DNA of 64,000 nucleotides from JABSQH01 sp965230015 (GTDB lineage: Bacteria; Actinomycetota; Acidimicrobiia; Acidimicrobiales; Ilumatobacteraceae), in NCBI GenBank assembly GCA_965230015.1, contig CBDDKF010000027.1, positions 1-64,000 on the forward strand, written 5' to 3'. Under the pieces are notes generated by a model that searched no databases, was not told where the DNA came from, and saw only the letters and a list, made by a program, of their open reading frames with translations. A program made the translations under genes and the position numbers. This document shows, in pieces, positions 54,708 through 63,542 of this stretch (position 1 is the stretch's first letter; each line of letters opens with the position of its first letter).

Positions 54708-57376
54708 CGTGTCCGTCATCGACGAGGCCCCCGCCGTTCGACACCATCGACCCCCCTCCGCCCACGCCCCGTCGGCGCCCAGGGCGCGTCGTCGGTTGGG
54801 GGTCGTGGCGGCTGGCGGCTCGTCTCGCCCGCCGCGAGGTGCGTCGTCGACCTGGGCGGAGCGCGCTGGTCGCTGCCCTGATCGCCGTACCCGTGCTGGC
54901 GATGACGGTGGCGATCACCATCGCCCGCACGCAGGCCGACTCCCCGCAGGCCAGCTTCGAGCGTTCGTTCGGGCAGGCCGATCTCGTCGCGTCTGCCGGG
55001 CTGAACGAGGTCGAGCGCTTCCGCGACCTGGTGCCCACCGACGCCGAAGCGGTCGAGACGTTCAGTTCCTATAGCTCGTTCTCCGCTCCCGACGGCACCG
55101 TCGAGCGTGGAGAGTTCCGGGTGATCCCGTTTGCCGACCCGCTGGTCGAGGGGATCATCGATGTGACCGCAGGGCGGGCGCCGACGTCAGCCGGCGAGGT
55201 CCTCCTCAGTCGCGATGTCGCTGCGGGTTTCGGCGTCGACGTCGGTGACTCGCTGGTGCTGAGCCGTCCATCGGGAGCGTGGGACGTGGTCGGTATCGGC
55301 CGACAGGCATCGCAGTTCTCGACGCCGCTCTTCGCCGTCGCCGAGTTCCCGTGGGAGCGGTTGCACCTCGACAGCGGCGTCCGCCAGACGCTCGTCGGCC
55401 TGCCGGACGCCACAACCGATGCGCAACTCTCCGCACTGAGCGCGTACGGAGGGGTTGCGTTGTCGCCACAACTCGATCCTCGCGGCGAATCGGCATTCGG
55501 CGGCACCGAGGAGGTGGGTCGCAGCGCGCTCGCGTGGGGATGGGTCGCCGGCGCGCTCGCTCTCGCAGCGGTGGGGGTGATCGTCGCTGCCGCGTTCGCC
55601 AGCAGTGCCCGACGTCAGCTGGTGACCATCGGGCAGCTCGCCTCGAACGGTGCTCCCGAGCGGTTGATCCGCCGCACCCTCGCCTTGCAGGGTGCGTGGA
55701 CGGGTCTCATCGGTGCGACAGCCGCCATCGTCGTCGGGTCGGTGGCGGTGCGCTTCGCTCGTCCGTTGGTCGAGCGCGTCGTCGGGCGCGAGCTCGGACC
55801 GTGGCAGGTCGACCTCGTCGCGCTCGCGGTGATCGGCCTCACCGGCGTGGCCGCGGCGACGATCGCGGCGTTGTTTCCGGCGCGCTCGGCGGCGCGCGTT
55901 CCGCCGCTCTCCGCGCTTGCCGGACGGCGACCGCTCGGCGACGTGCCGCGGCGCCTCGTGCCGATTGGCATCACGTTGTTCGTGTCCGGTGTCGCCCTGT
56001 TGGTGCTCGTTACCGTGGCTTCGAGCGACAGTTCGGGCGGTGACAACGCAAACGTGTACGCCGCGTTCGCGGTGATCGGCGGACTCCTGGTGATCGCGGG
56101 CATGTGTTGTGCCAGCCCGATCGCCGTCGACGTCATCGGCCGCGTCGGCGCGCGGCTGTCGGGAACGTGGCGCCTCGGCAGCCGCAGCATCGCACGAGCG
56201 CGCACGCGCAGCGCTGGCGTGGTCACGGCGATCGCCATGACCGGTGCCGTGGCGACCGCCGTGACCACCGCGGTTGGGTCCGTCGCCTTCGGCGACGAGG
56301 ACCGCGTCCCAACGACACCCTCGGACGCCGTCGTCGTGTCGTTTCTGCAATTCGAGTCCGACGGAACCGGGCGGACGACGAGCATCGAGCCGGTCGACAT
56401 CGACGTTGCCACGCGTACCGCTCTCGACGCGGCGCTGCCCGATGCCACGGTGACCGCGCTACGCGTGGCGTCGCCGCAACCTCCAATCGATTCACGCTTT
56501 GGCGATCCTGGGCTGGTCGTCGCCGACGAGGCGATCATCGACATGATCGGGCTGTCGGATCGAGATCTGGCGAACTTCGAACGCGCCGGATTTCTCGACG
56601 TGTTCGGATGGGTGATCGCATCCGCCGCGGAGTCGTCGATCGGCAGCTCGACGACCATCCCCGGTGGGATCGACGCATCGGTCGACATCGTGACACCGCA
56701 AGATCCCATCGAGTCGGGCGGCGGACACTGGAGCCTGTTGGTCACCGAGCAGCAGGCGATCGAGCTCGGTCTGCCGATCATCGAAGCCGGTCTCGTGTTG
56801 CGTTCCCCGCGAGACCTCACCGGCGAGCAGCAGCAGGCACTCGGACGTTTGCAGGAGTCGCTCTGGGAGCGGCCCTTCGCCGACATCTTCGTCGAACCGG
56901 GCGACCCGCCGATCCCCACCGACGACAACCAACCGTTCGTCGCCCGAGACGTTCGCTTCGCCACCGAGAGCAGCCAGTTTCCGCGCGCCCTCGTCGATGC
57001 GATCGCCGTGGCGGTCGCATTGCTGCTTGCGCTGTTGGTCGTCGCCATCGGTCTGTCGTTGGCCGCCACGGAGAGCCGTGACGAACGCGACGTCCTACTG
57101 GCGGTCGGCGCAAGCCCGAGCACGCTGCGCAGCCTGGCGGCGATCAAGGCCGTGGTGTTGACCGTCGGCGCCGCAGCACTGGCCATCCCCACCGGCTTCA
57201 TCCCTGTCGCTGCGATCCTGCGGGCGGGCACCGACGACACGATCGTGTTCCCGTGGCTGACCGCCGCCGGTTTGTTGTTCGCCGTGCCCGCGATCGCCGG
57301 CCTCGCTGCCCGGTCGGCATCTGCGGTCGCTCGACGCGTTCGTCCCACGCACATGTCGAACCTCGCAACGGATTGA
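54704..57376 (+). CDS. FtsX-like ABC permease
   Basis: An 890-residue permease of the MacB/FtsX class. It has an N-terminal membrane helix (ALVAALIAVPVLAMTVAITI), a large extracytoplasmic domain, a first FtsX core (about 275-400), then further helices, a second extracellular domain (about 525-740) and a final FtsX core (about 770-890, IAVAVALLLALLVVAIGLSL). The start is a TTG at 54704 overlapping the ATPase stop, supported by a GAGGAG site; no ATG or GTG fits the frame. It would export or sense a peptide or lipid. Substrate unknown. Confidence 0.88.
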   Translation: MTCPSSTRPPPFDTIDPPPPTPRRRPGRVVGWGSWRLAARLARREVRRRPGRSALVAALIAVPVLAMTVAITIARTQADSPQASFERSFGQADLVASAGLNEVERFRDLVPTDAEAVETFSSYSSFSAPDGTVERGEFRVIPFADPLVEGIIDVTAGRAPTSAGEVLLSRDVAAGFGVDVGDSLVLSRPSGAWDVVGIGRQASQFSTPLFAVAEFPWERLHLDSGVRQTLVGLPDATTDAQLSALSAYGGVALSPQLDPRGESAFGGTEEVGRSALAWGWVAGALALAAVGVIVAAAFASSARRQLVTIGQLASNGAPERLIRRTLALQGAWTGLIGATAAIVVGSVAVRFARPLVERVVGRELGPWQVDLVALAVIGLTGVAAATIAALFPARSAARVPPLSALAGRRPLGDVPRRLVPIGITLFVSGVALLVLVTVASSDSSGGDNANVYAAFAVIGGLLVIAGMCCASPIAVDVIGRVGARLSGTWRLGSRSIARARTRSAGVVTAIAMTGAVATAVTTAVGSVAFGDEDRVPTTPSDAVVVSFLQFESDGTGRTTSIEPVDIDVATRTALDAALPDATVTALRVASPQPPIDSRFGDPGLVVADEAIIDMIGLSDRDLANFERAGFLDVFGWVIASAAESSIGSSTTIPGGIDASVDIVTPQDPIESGGGHWSLLVTEQQAIELGLPIIEAGLVLRSPRDLTGEQQQALGRLQESLWERPFADIFVEPGDPPIPTDDNQPFVARDVRFATESSQFPRALVDAIAVAVALLLALLVVAIGLSLAATESRDERDVLLAVGASPSTLRSLAAIKAVVLTVGAAALAIPTGFIPVAAILRAGTDDTIVFPWLTAAGLLFAVPAIAGLAARSASAVARRVRPTHMSNLATD

Positions 57377-57452
57377 TCTGGACGGACTGATCGGGACTGA
57401 TCGAGACCGGACCAGTCGACGATCTGCACCCACCGTCTGGTAGGCAGCAGCG

Positions 57453-57908
57453 ATGCGTGCGGTAGTGCAGCGAGTGGCCCGGGCGAGCGTGTCGAGCCGA
57501 CGCGTCTCGACCGATCCGTACGACGTGGTCGGGGAGATCGGACACGGGTTGTGCGCCTTGGTCGGCGTGACCCACGGCGACACCGCAGCGAACGCCACCA
57601 AGCTGGCCGGCAAGGTCGCCGGGTTGCGCATCTTCGGCGACGACGACGGCGTGATGAATCGGTCGGTCGTCGACGGAGCCGGCGCCGTGCTCGTTGTCAG
57701 CCAGTTCACTCTGTACGGCGATACCAGTCGGGGACGCCGCCCGAGTTGGTCCGCCGCCGCTCCGCCCGACGTGGCCGAGCCGCTCGTCGACGCCGTCGTC
57801 GCCGAGCTGCGATCGCTCGGCCTCGACGTCGCCACCGGCCGCTTCCGCACCGACATGCGCGTCGACCTCGTCAACGACGGCCCGGTCACCGTGATCGTCG
57901 AGGTGTGA
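57453..57908 (+). CDS. dtd: D-aminoacyl-tRNA deacylase
   Basis: A 151-residue DTD that removes D-amino acids (and Gly) mischarged on tRNA. It starts MRAVVQRVARASVS. The catalytic region SQFTLYGDTSRGRRPSW is intact. The cross-subunit Gly-cisPro motif appears as NDGPVTVI near the end. Length is standard. It is a stand-alone gene upstream of map; both have translation-related roles. Confidence 0.95.
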   Translation: MRAVVQRVARASVSSRRVSTDPYDVVGEIGHGLCALVGVTHGDTAANATKLAGKVAGLRIFGDDDGVMNRSVVDGAGAVLVVSQFTLYGDTSRGRRPSWSAAAPPDVAEPLVDAVVAELRSLGLDVATGRFRTDMRVDLVNDGPVTVIVEV

Positions 57909-57948
57909 GTTCGCTCGCTGGCATCGGCGGTGTCGGTACCGTGTCGCT

Positions 57949-58686
57949 GTGACGATTGATCATGGGGATGACCTTGTTGGGATACAACACGCCGGCCGTG
58001 TCGTGGCCGAGGCCCGCGACGCCATGTTGGCGGCCGCAACTGCCGGTGTCACCACCGGCGACCTCGATGCCGTTGGCCGCGAAGTGCTGTCCCGCCACGG
58101 CGCTCGTCCGGCGCCGCCCACGGTCGGGTTTCCGGCAGCGACCTGTGTCAGCGTGAACGACGAAGTGGCCCATGGCATCCCGTCCGACCATCGCGTGGTG
58201 CAGAGGGGCGACCTGGTCAATGTCGATGTGTCGGCGGAAGTCGATGGCTATTGGGCCGACACCGGCGCCAGTCGGGCGATCGGCGAGGTCAGCGCCGTTG
58301 CGGTTCGGCTGCTGAAGGCGACCCGCCAGGCGAATCGCGACGCGCTCGACGTGGCGCGCGCAGGGCGTCCGGTTCGCCACATCGGTCGCGCCGTCGAACG
58401 TTGCGCCCGCCGCAGTGGCTTCAGCGTCATTCGTAACCTGTGCGGCCACGGCACCGGCGGCGCGCTGCACGAGTCGCCGAGCGTGCCCGGCTTCGAGGAT
58501 CGCCGCGACCGGACGATGCTGCACGAGGGCATGGTGCTCGCCGTCGAGCCGTTCCTGTCGACGGGGGCGGAGCATGCTGTCGAGGCGGCCGATGGGTGGA
58601 CGCTGCGCACACCGGGCTACCTCAGCGCGCAGTTCGAGCATACGATCGTCGTCACCAAGGGTGCTCCGCTCGTGCTCACCGCCTGA
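57949..58686 (+). CDS. map: type I methionine aminopeptidase
   Basis: A 245-residue enzyme removing N-terminal Met. All five metal ligands are visible: Asp in VNVDVSAEV, Asp in YWADTGAS, His in LCGHGTGGALHE, Glu in VLAVEPF and Glu in SAQFEHTIVV. It lacks the N-terminal zinc-finger extension of longer actinobacterial Map proteins. GTG start 40 bp after dtd. It is convergent with the lnt gene. Confidence 0.94.
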   Translation: MTIDHGDDLVGIQHAGRVVAEARDAMLAAATAGVTTGDLDAVGREVLSRHGARPAPPTVGFPAATCVSVNDEVAHGIPSDHRVVQRGDLVNVDVSAEVDGYWADTGASRAIGEVSAVAVRLLKATRQANRDALDVARAGRPVRHIGRAVERCARRSGFSVIRNLCGHGTGGALHESPSVPGFEDRRDRTMLHEGMVLAVEPFLSTGAEHAVEAADGWTLRTPGYLSAQFEHTIVVTKGAPLVLTA

Positions 58687-58777
58687 CGGCGCACACGTCT
58701 GGGCGAGCCCGGCTCGTCGATCAGTCGCCCGCCGCGACAGACCGCTGCCCCGCCGCGATACGGGCGGACCGCCGCCC

Positions 58778-60409
58778 CTACTCAGCAGGTTTGGACGCCG
58801 GATCGGTAGTGCCCGACGCTGGGTTCGGTCGTCGGCGGATGCTGATGAGCGTGGGAGCTGCAAAGGCCAGGGCGGCCAGGACGATCCAGGGCGCGTCGCC
58901 GAGGCGGGTGTACCAGGTGAGTCCCGAGCGCAGCTCGACGTCGTCGATGAGCACCGCCCGTTCGGAGATCGACGTCCGTTCGAGGACGGTGCCGTTCTCG
59001 TCGACGAAGGCGGTGAAGCCCGTGGGTGCGGCCTGGACGCCCCATCGGCCATTCTCGATCGCCCGCTGCCGACTCGACGCGACCTGCTGGGTCTGCACGA
59101 TCGTGCCGGTGTAGCTGGCCCCGTTGGTGGGGTTGATGATCGCCTCGCCGCCGAGCTCCACACCCTCGCGCGCGCGACCGCCGAAGAAGATCTCCCACGA
59201 GATCGCCACGGCCAGCTCGGTTCCGTCGGGCAGCACCAGCAGCGCCGGATCGGTCCCGGGTAGCGCGTCGCGGCCGATCCGGTCGATGGGCGCACCGAAG
59301 AACTCGAGCACGCCGCGCAGCGGCACGTACTCGCCAAACGGCACGCGGCGAACCTTGTCGTACCTACTGACGATCGTGCCGTCTGGGCCGATCACGACCT
59401 GTGCGTTGGTGCGGTTCTCGCCATCGTTGCGCTCCTCGGTGATGCCGATGGCGATCGGCGCGTCGAGACGGGCGGCCTCGGCGGCGATGATCGCCGGCAA
59501 CGTGTCGCCGGTTTCGCCGGCCGCTTCCACGACGATCAGTGGCGCCGGTGAGGCGACGAACGACTCGACATCGAGCGTGTTCTCTGGCCACACGACGAGA
59601 TCGACGTCGTCGGCAGGCGTCAGCTCGCGGGTTGCTTCGAGATGGGCGATGAACACATCGGTCCACGGCACTTCGGTGGCCGAGGTGCCCTGACGCCCGC
59701 CGCCCTGCACCGCAGCGACGCGCAGCGTCTCGCCTGTGGCGTTGCCGCGGGGCGCAACGAGCACGGCGATCGCCAACACGCCAACGGCGATCAACGTGGC
59801 GGCCGCCCCGAGCCGCCCGATGGCGTGCTCACGATCGGCGTCAGCGTTGCTGCCGATACCGCCGCCGACGGTCCGCACCAGCCCCGTGCCGATGGCGAAG
59901 CCGATCTGCAAGCTGAACCAGGTGAGCAGGATCGTGCCACCGACGCGCCCGATACCGGCGAACGGCCCCGCGACCTGAGCGATCCCGAGCGACGCCAGTG
60001 GAACCCCGCCGAACGGGAACGAGAAACGCAACGCCTCCACCAGCGTGTGGGCCGCGGGCCGTCCGACCACCCCCCATCGACCCGCCGGCGAAACCCATGC
60101 CGCGAACGCATGGAACCCCGCGTACACACCACCGGCCACGAGGTAGCCCGGCAACGTGAGCTGGACCATCCAGCCCATTCCGAGGAACATCCAGCCGGCG
60201 CCGAAGGCGTACCCCGTGGCCGCGCGGTGACGTCGAGCGCGCCGACCCGGCACGTCGCCCGCGGTGGCCTGGAGCGCAGCGAACCCGGCGATCCCGACGA
60301 ACGACAGCGGCCACCAGCCCCACGGCGGCAACGACAGCGCCACGAGCGCACCGGCACCCAGGGCGATGGCGAGACGCGCCCAGCCCTGGCGGCGGTGCTG
60401 GGCGGTCAT
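58778..60409 (-). CDS. lnt: apolipoprotein N-acyltransferase-like protein with Ser at the nucleophile position
   Basis: A 543-residue protein with about 6-7 N-terminal membrane helices and a C-terminal CN-hydrolase domain. Lnt adds the third acyl chain to lipoproteins through an acyl-Cys intermediate. Glu276 (WPENT) and Lys352 (DKVRRVPFGEYVP) of the triad are present. The catalytic Cys, normally in a CYE motif, reads VAISWEIFF, so Ser404 takes its place; the codon is TCG. The ATG at 60409 lies 13 bp after the sortase stop. Whether it is active is uncertain. Confidence 0.85.
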   Translation of the reverse strand: MTAQHRRQGWARLAIALGAGALVALSLPPWGWWPLSFVGIAGFAALQATAGDVPGRRARRHRAATGYAFGAGWMFLGMGWMVQLTLPGYLVAGGVYAGFHAFAAWVSPAGRWGVVGRPAAHTLVEALRFSFPFGGVPLASLGIAQVAGPFAGIGRVGGTILLTWFSLQIGFAIGTGLVRTVGGGIGSNADADREHAIGRLGAAATLIAVGVLAIAVLVAPRGNATGETLRVAAVQGGGRQGTSATEVPWTDVFIAHLEATRELTPADDVDLVVWPENTLDVESFVASPAPLIVVEAAGETGDTLPAIIAAEAARLDAPIAIGITEERNDGENRTNAQVVIGPDGTIVSRYDKVRRVPFGEYVPLRGVLEFFGAPIDRIGRDALPGTDPALLVLPDGTELAVAISWEIFFGGRAREGVELGGEAIINPTNGASYTGTIVQTQQVASSRQRAIENGRWGVQAAPTGFTAFVDENGTVLERTSISERAVLIDDVELRSGLTWYTRLGDAPWIVLAALAFAAPTLISIRRRPNPASGTTDPASKPAE

Positions 60410-60422
60410 CTGACCGCGCTGA

Positions 60423-61181
60423 TCACGCAACCAGATCGAGGAAGACGACGATTCGCTGGGCGACCGACCCCGGCGGGTGGCAGGCGAACAGCGTGGCGGT
60501 CGGCGTCTCAGTGGGGTTGACGATCCACACCGCGTCGGGGTTGACGATCTCGGTGCGATTCACCCGGTAGGTGTGTGCGCCCTCGGCGGTGTTGAACACC
60601 ACCTCGTCGCCCGGCGACAGCTGGTCGATGTTGCGGAACTCGGCGTTGTGGCTGGTGCGATGCGCAGCCACCACGACGTTGCCGTCCTGGCCCGGCATCG
60701 CCGTGCCCGGCCAATGGCCTGGGCCACGGTCGAGGGTGGTCATGCGAATGCCCGACAACATCGGGCTGTCGAGTCCGATACTCGGGATCGAGATCGACCC
60801 GATCTGCGGTCCGGCCTCGGCAGCCTGGGGGTCGGACGGCGGAGCGATTGGCGCGCTCGGCTGCTCCGGCAACGTGTCGAGCGTCGCCTCGGTGACCGGC
60901 GGAGCAGTCGTAGTGGGCGCAGCCGTGGTGGTCGTCGCGGCCGTGGTCGACGGCGCGACCCTCGTGGTCGTGCTCGGCGTGCTGGTGATGATCGTCGTCG
61001 ACGGCGCCAGCGTGGTGGTGGCCGCCTCGGCCGTCGGCGGATTGAACGTGGCCACCGCGTCGGGTGTGCCGTCGTCGCTGAACACGAACGCGCCGCCGAC
61101 CCCGACGAGCGCGAGTGCGCCCACGGTGACCGACAACATGGTGCGACGGCGAACGTCCAGCCCGTTCACCCGATCCATCAT
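60423..61181 (-). CDS. class E sortase
   Basis: A 252-residue sortase. It has an N-terminal membrane helix (MLSVTVGALALVGVGGAFVF), a long Thr/Pro linker (about 50-125) and a catalytic domain with His174 (AAHRTSHNAEF), Cys234 (TLFACHP) and Arg243 (QRIVV), the TLxTC-His-Arg set of class E enzymes, with Ala in place of the usual Thr before Cys. Class E sortases anchor LAXTG-type proteins to peptidoglycan. The ATG overlaps the hemY stop, tying it to the haem operon. Confidence 0.92.
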   Translation of the reverse strand: MMDRVNGLDVRRRTMLSVTVGALALVGVGGAFVFSDDGTPDAVATFNPPTAEAATTTLAPSTTIITSTPSTTTRVAPSTTAATTTTAAPTTTAPPVTEATLDTLPEQPSAPIAPPSDPQAAEAGPQIGSISIPSIGLDSPMLSGIRMTTLDRGPGHWPGTAMPGQDGNVVVAAHRTSHNAEFRNIDQLSPGDEVVFNTAEGAHTYRVNRTEIVNPDAVWIVNPTETPTATLFACHPPGSVAQRIVVFLDLVA

Positions 61182-62575
61182 GACAGAGCCCCGAGGGCCT
61201 GAACAGTGCGGTTCACGATTCGTTTCGCATCTCGCACGCACGCCGGGATGCCGATCCCGCGGTATCCGGCGCCGGTGACTTCGATGCCGGGCGGGAGCAC
61301 TTCATCGATGGCATCGACCCAGCGCCGGTGGTGCGGCCGGTACTGGGCGAAGGCGCCAGGCCACCGCGTGATGCGCACGTCGAGCGGAGTCGGGTCGATC
61401 TTCAATTGGTCGGCCAGGTCATCGAGCGCGCCGGCCAGGATCGCATCGTCGTCGAGGTGGGCGACGGGTGCACCCTCGCGCCCGAGCGAGGCCCGCAGGA
61501 TCACGCCGCCGTCGTCGGGTTGCCAATGGGCCCATTTCTGGGACCCGAACGACACGGCGGTCAGCGAGCGCTGCAGCGGTTTGGGGATGAGATAGCCGCT
61601 CATTCCGTGCAACCGCTCGGGCCACGCGGCCCGCGGAAGGTGGAGTACCACCATGACCACATCGGCGTCTTCGGCTCGAGCGAGCAGCCCACTCGCCTCG
61701 GGAGCCGACGCGCGCACCATGTGGGCGCTGACGTGGGGTGGGGTGGCCAGGATCACGGCGTCATATCGCTCGCCGTCGACGCGCCAACCCCCCTCGCCGT
61801 CTGGCTCGACCCGATCGATCGGTCGCCCTGTGGCGATGGTGCCACCGAGTGCCTGGGTTGCATCGGCTGCGGCGGTGACCAGGTCGGCCATACCCCCGCG
61901 CGGTGCGGCGAAGATCGGGCCGGCGGCTGCGGTTCCCGTGCCGGGCCGGCCGCCGGCGCCGGGGAGCAACCCACGGCTCAAGATGATGCTGCGCCGCGAA
62001 CTCGCCAACTGATGCAGCTGGGGCACCTCGGCCAGGCTGAAGCGGTCGGTGTCGGCGGCATAGATGCTGCCAACGAGGCTGTCCACCAGCATCTCGTGGA
62101 CCTCGTCACCGAATCTGGTCCGCACGTATGCGCCCACCGAGTCGGGGGCCAACGACGTGCGCGGCAGCAACGGCTCGATCGCTGCGCGCGCCGTACCGCG
62201 CCAGCTCAGCAGCGACGAGCGCACGAGCGGCCACGGCCGTCCTGGCACACCGAGGATGAGGCCGTCGGGAATCCGGTGCAGCCCGTCGCGCCACACCGCA
62301 GCGCCGACCGGTTCGGGCGATACCAGATCGAGATCGAGCGACTCGGCGAGCGCGACCGCCTCGGGGACACGGGCGAGAAACGCATCGGCGCCGGCGTCGA
62401 TCCCGGCGATGCCGGCGAACGGAGCGGTCTGGATGCGCCCACCGACGGTGGCGCCGCGTTCGAACAGCGTGACGTCGAGCGGCACTTCGCTGCGCATCAG
62501 CTCGAGCGCCGCGGCCGTACCGGCGATGCCGCCTCCGATCACGGCGACGCGCCGGGCCGTTTTCATCGCCGCCAT
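61178..62575 (-). CDS. hemY: protoporphyrinogen/coproporphyrinogen III oxidase
   Basis: A 465-residue FAD enzyme of the HemY/CgoX type, which oxidises (copro)porphyrinogen to porphyrin. It has an N-terminal Rossmann motif (VAVIGGGIAGTAAALEL), GGRIQT, and the C-terminal FAD segment GAGYRGIGIPACVRDA. In most Actinobacteria it acts on coproporphyrinogen III in the coproporphyrin-dependent route. The start lies 13 bp after ferrochelatase. Its stop overlaps the sortase start. Confidence 0.94.
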   Translation of the reverse strand: MAAMKTARRVAVIGGGIAGTAAALELMRSEVPLDVTLFERGATVGGRIQTAPFAGIAGIDAGADAFLARVPEAVALAESLDLDLVSPEPVGAAVWRDGLHRIPDGLILGVPGRPWPLVRSSLLSWRGTARAAIEPLLPRTSLAPDSVGAYVRTRFGDEVHEMLVDSLVGSIYAADTDRFSLAEVPQLHQLASSRRSIILSRGLLPGAGGRPGTGTAAAGPIFAAPRGGMADLVTAAADATQALGGTIATGRPIDRVEPDGEGGWRVDGERYDAVILATPPHVSAHMVRASAPEASGLLARAEDADVVMVVLHLPRAAWPERLHGMSGYLIPKPLQRSLTAVSFGSQKWAHWQPDDGGVILRASLGREGAPVAHLDDDAILAGALDDLADQLKIDPTPLDVRITRWPGAFAQYRPHHRRWVDAIDEVLPPGIEVTGAGYRGIGIPACVRDAKRIVNRTVQALGALS

Positions 62576-62588
62576 TGCGGAAAGAGGG

Positions 62589-63542
62589 TCATTGCGGATC
62601 GGCGACCGTGCGCACCAGTTCGGCGAGGGCGGTCATCACGGCAGGGTCAGCGTTGACCGATGCGGTTCGGTCGAAGGCCAGTCCACGTGCGGCGGCGCGT
62701 TGTGCGGCCTCGATGTCGAGGTCGTACAGCACCTCGAGATGGTCGGCGACGAAGCCGCACGAGCTGACGATGACGGCGCCGGCTCCGTCGTCGGCGAGTT
62801 GGTCGATGGCGTCGAGCACGTCGGGCCCGATCCACGGTTCGGGTGTGCGCCCCGCCGACTGCCAGGCGATCGACCATTCATCGCCTTCGACCAAGCCGAG
62901 CTCGCCGGCGACGGCGGTGGCGGTCGCCCGGAGCTCGTCGGGGTACGGGTCGCCACCGTCGATGATCCGCTGGGGCAGCGAGTGGGCGGTGAACAACACG
63001 TGCACCGGCCCGTGCTCCTCGCTGAGCGCATCGAAGCGGGTGGCGAGGTCGGCGGCCAAGAAGCGCACGAATGCGGGCTCGGTGGCCCAGCTCTCGATCC
63101 CGAGTACCGGCACGTCGCCGGCCCCGTCCTGGGCACGACTGAGGTACTGGCCGATCGAGTACGACGAATAGTGCGGGGCGAGCACCACTCCGACGAGCTT
63201 CTCGGCTCCGGCCGCAACGAGGGCAGCGGCGCCCTCTTCCACTTTCGGATCGGCGTGCTTCAACCCCAGGCCGACACGGAACCGGCCGGGCTGTCCGGCG
63301 TCTTTGGCGGCCGCATCGAGGTGGGCCTCGATCGCGGCGGCTTGCGCCTCGGTCAGTTCGGCCAGCGGCGACACGCCACCGATTGCGGCGTAGCGCTCGG
63401 TGAGATCGGCCAGGGCCTCGGGGGTGGGCGGTCGTCCTCGGCGGATATCGGTGTAGTACGGCTCGATCTCGGCTGGCGTGCGCGGCGTGCCGTAGGCCAT
63501 CACCAACACGCCGATGTGGGGGTCGTTGTGCGCGTCGGTCAT
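62589..63542 (-). CDS. hemH: ferrochelatase (coproporphyrin or protoporphyrin)
   Basis: A 317-residue ferrochelatase that inserts Fe(II) into the porphyrin. VLVMAYGTPRTPAEIEPYYTDIRRG opens the protein as in actinobacterial enzymes. The catalytic His is in LFTAHSLP and the conserved Glu lies further on (GFVADHLEVLYDLD). Acting with a HemY-type oxidase, it is probably CpfC of the coproporphyrin route; the required ChdC/HemQ is not in the window. The ATG overlaps the hemE stop (ATGA). Confidence 0.95.
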   Translation of the reverse strand: MTDAHNDPHIGVLVMAYGTPRTPAEIEPYYTDIRRGRPPTPEALADLTERYAAIGGVSPLAELTEAQAAAIEAHLDAAAKDAGQPGRFRVGLGLKHADPKVEEGAAALVAAGAEKLVGVVLAPHYSSYSIGQYLSRAQDGAGDVPVLGIESWATEPAFVRFLAADLATRFDALSEEHGPVHVLFTAHSLPQRIIDGGDPYPDELRATATAVAGELGLVEGDEWSIAWQSAGRTPEPWIGPDVLDAIDQLADDGAGAVIVSSCGFVADHLEVLYDLDIEAAQRAAARGLAFDRTASVNADPAVMTALAELVRTVADPQ

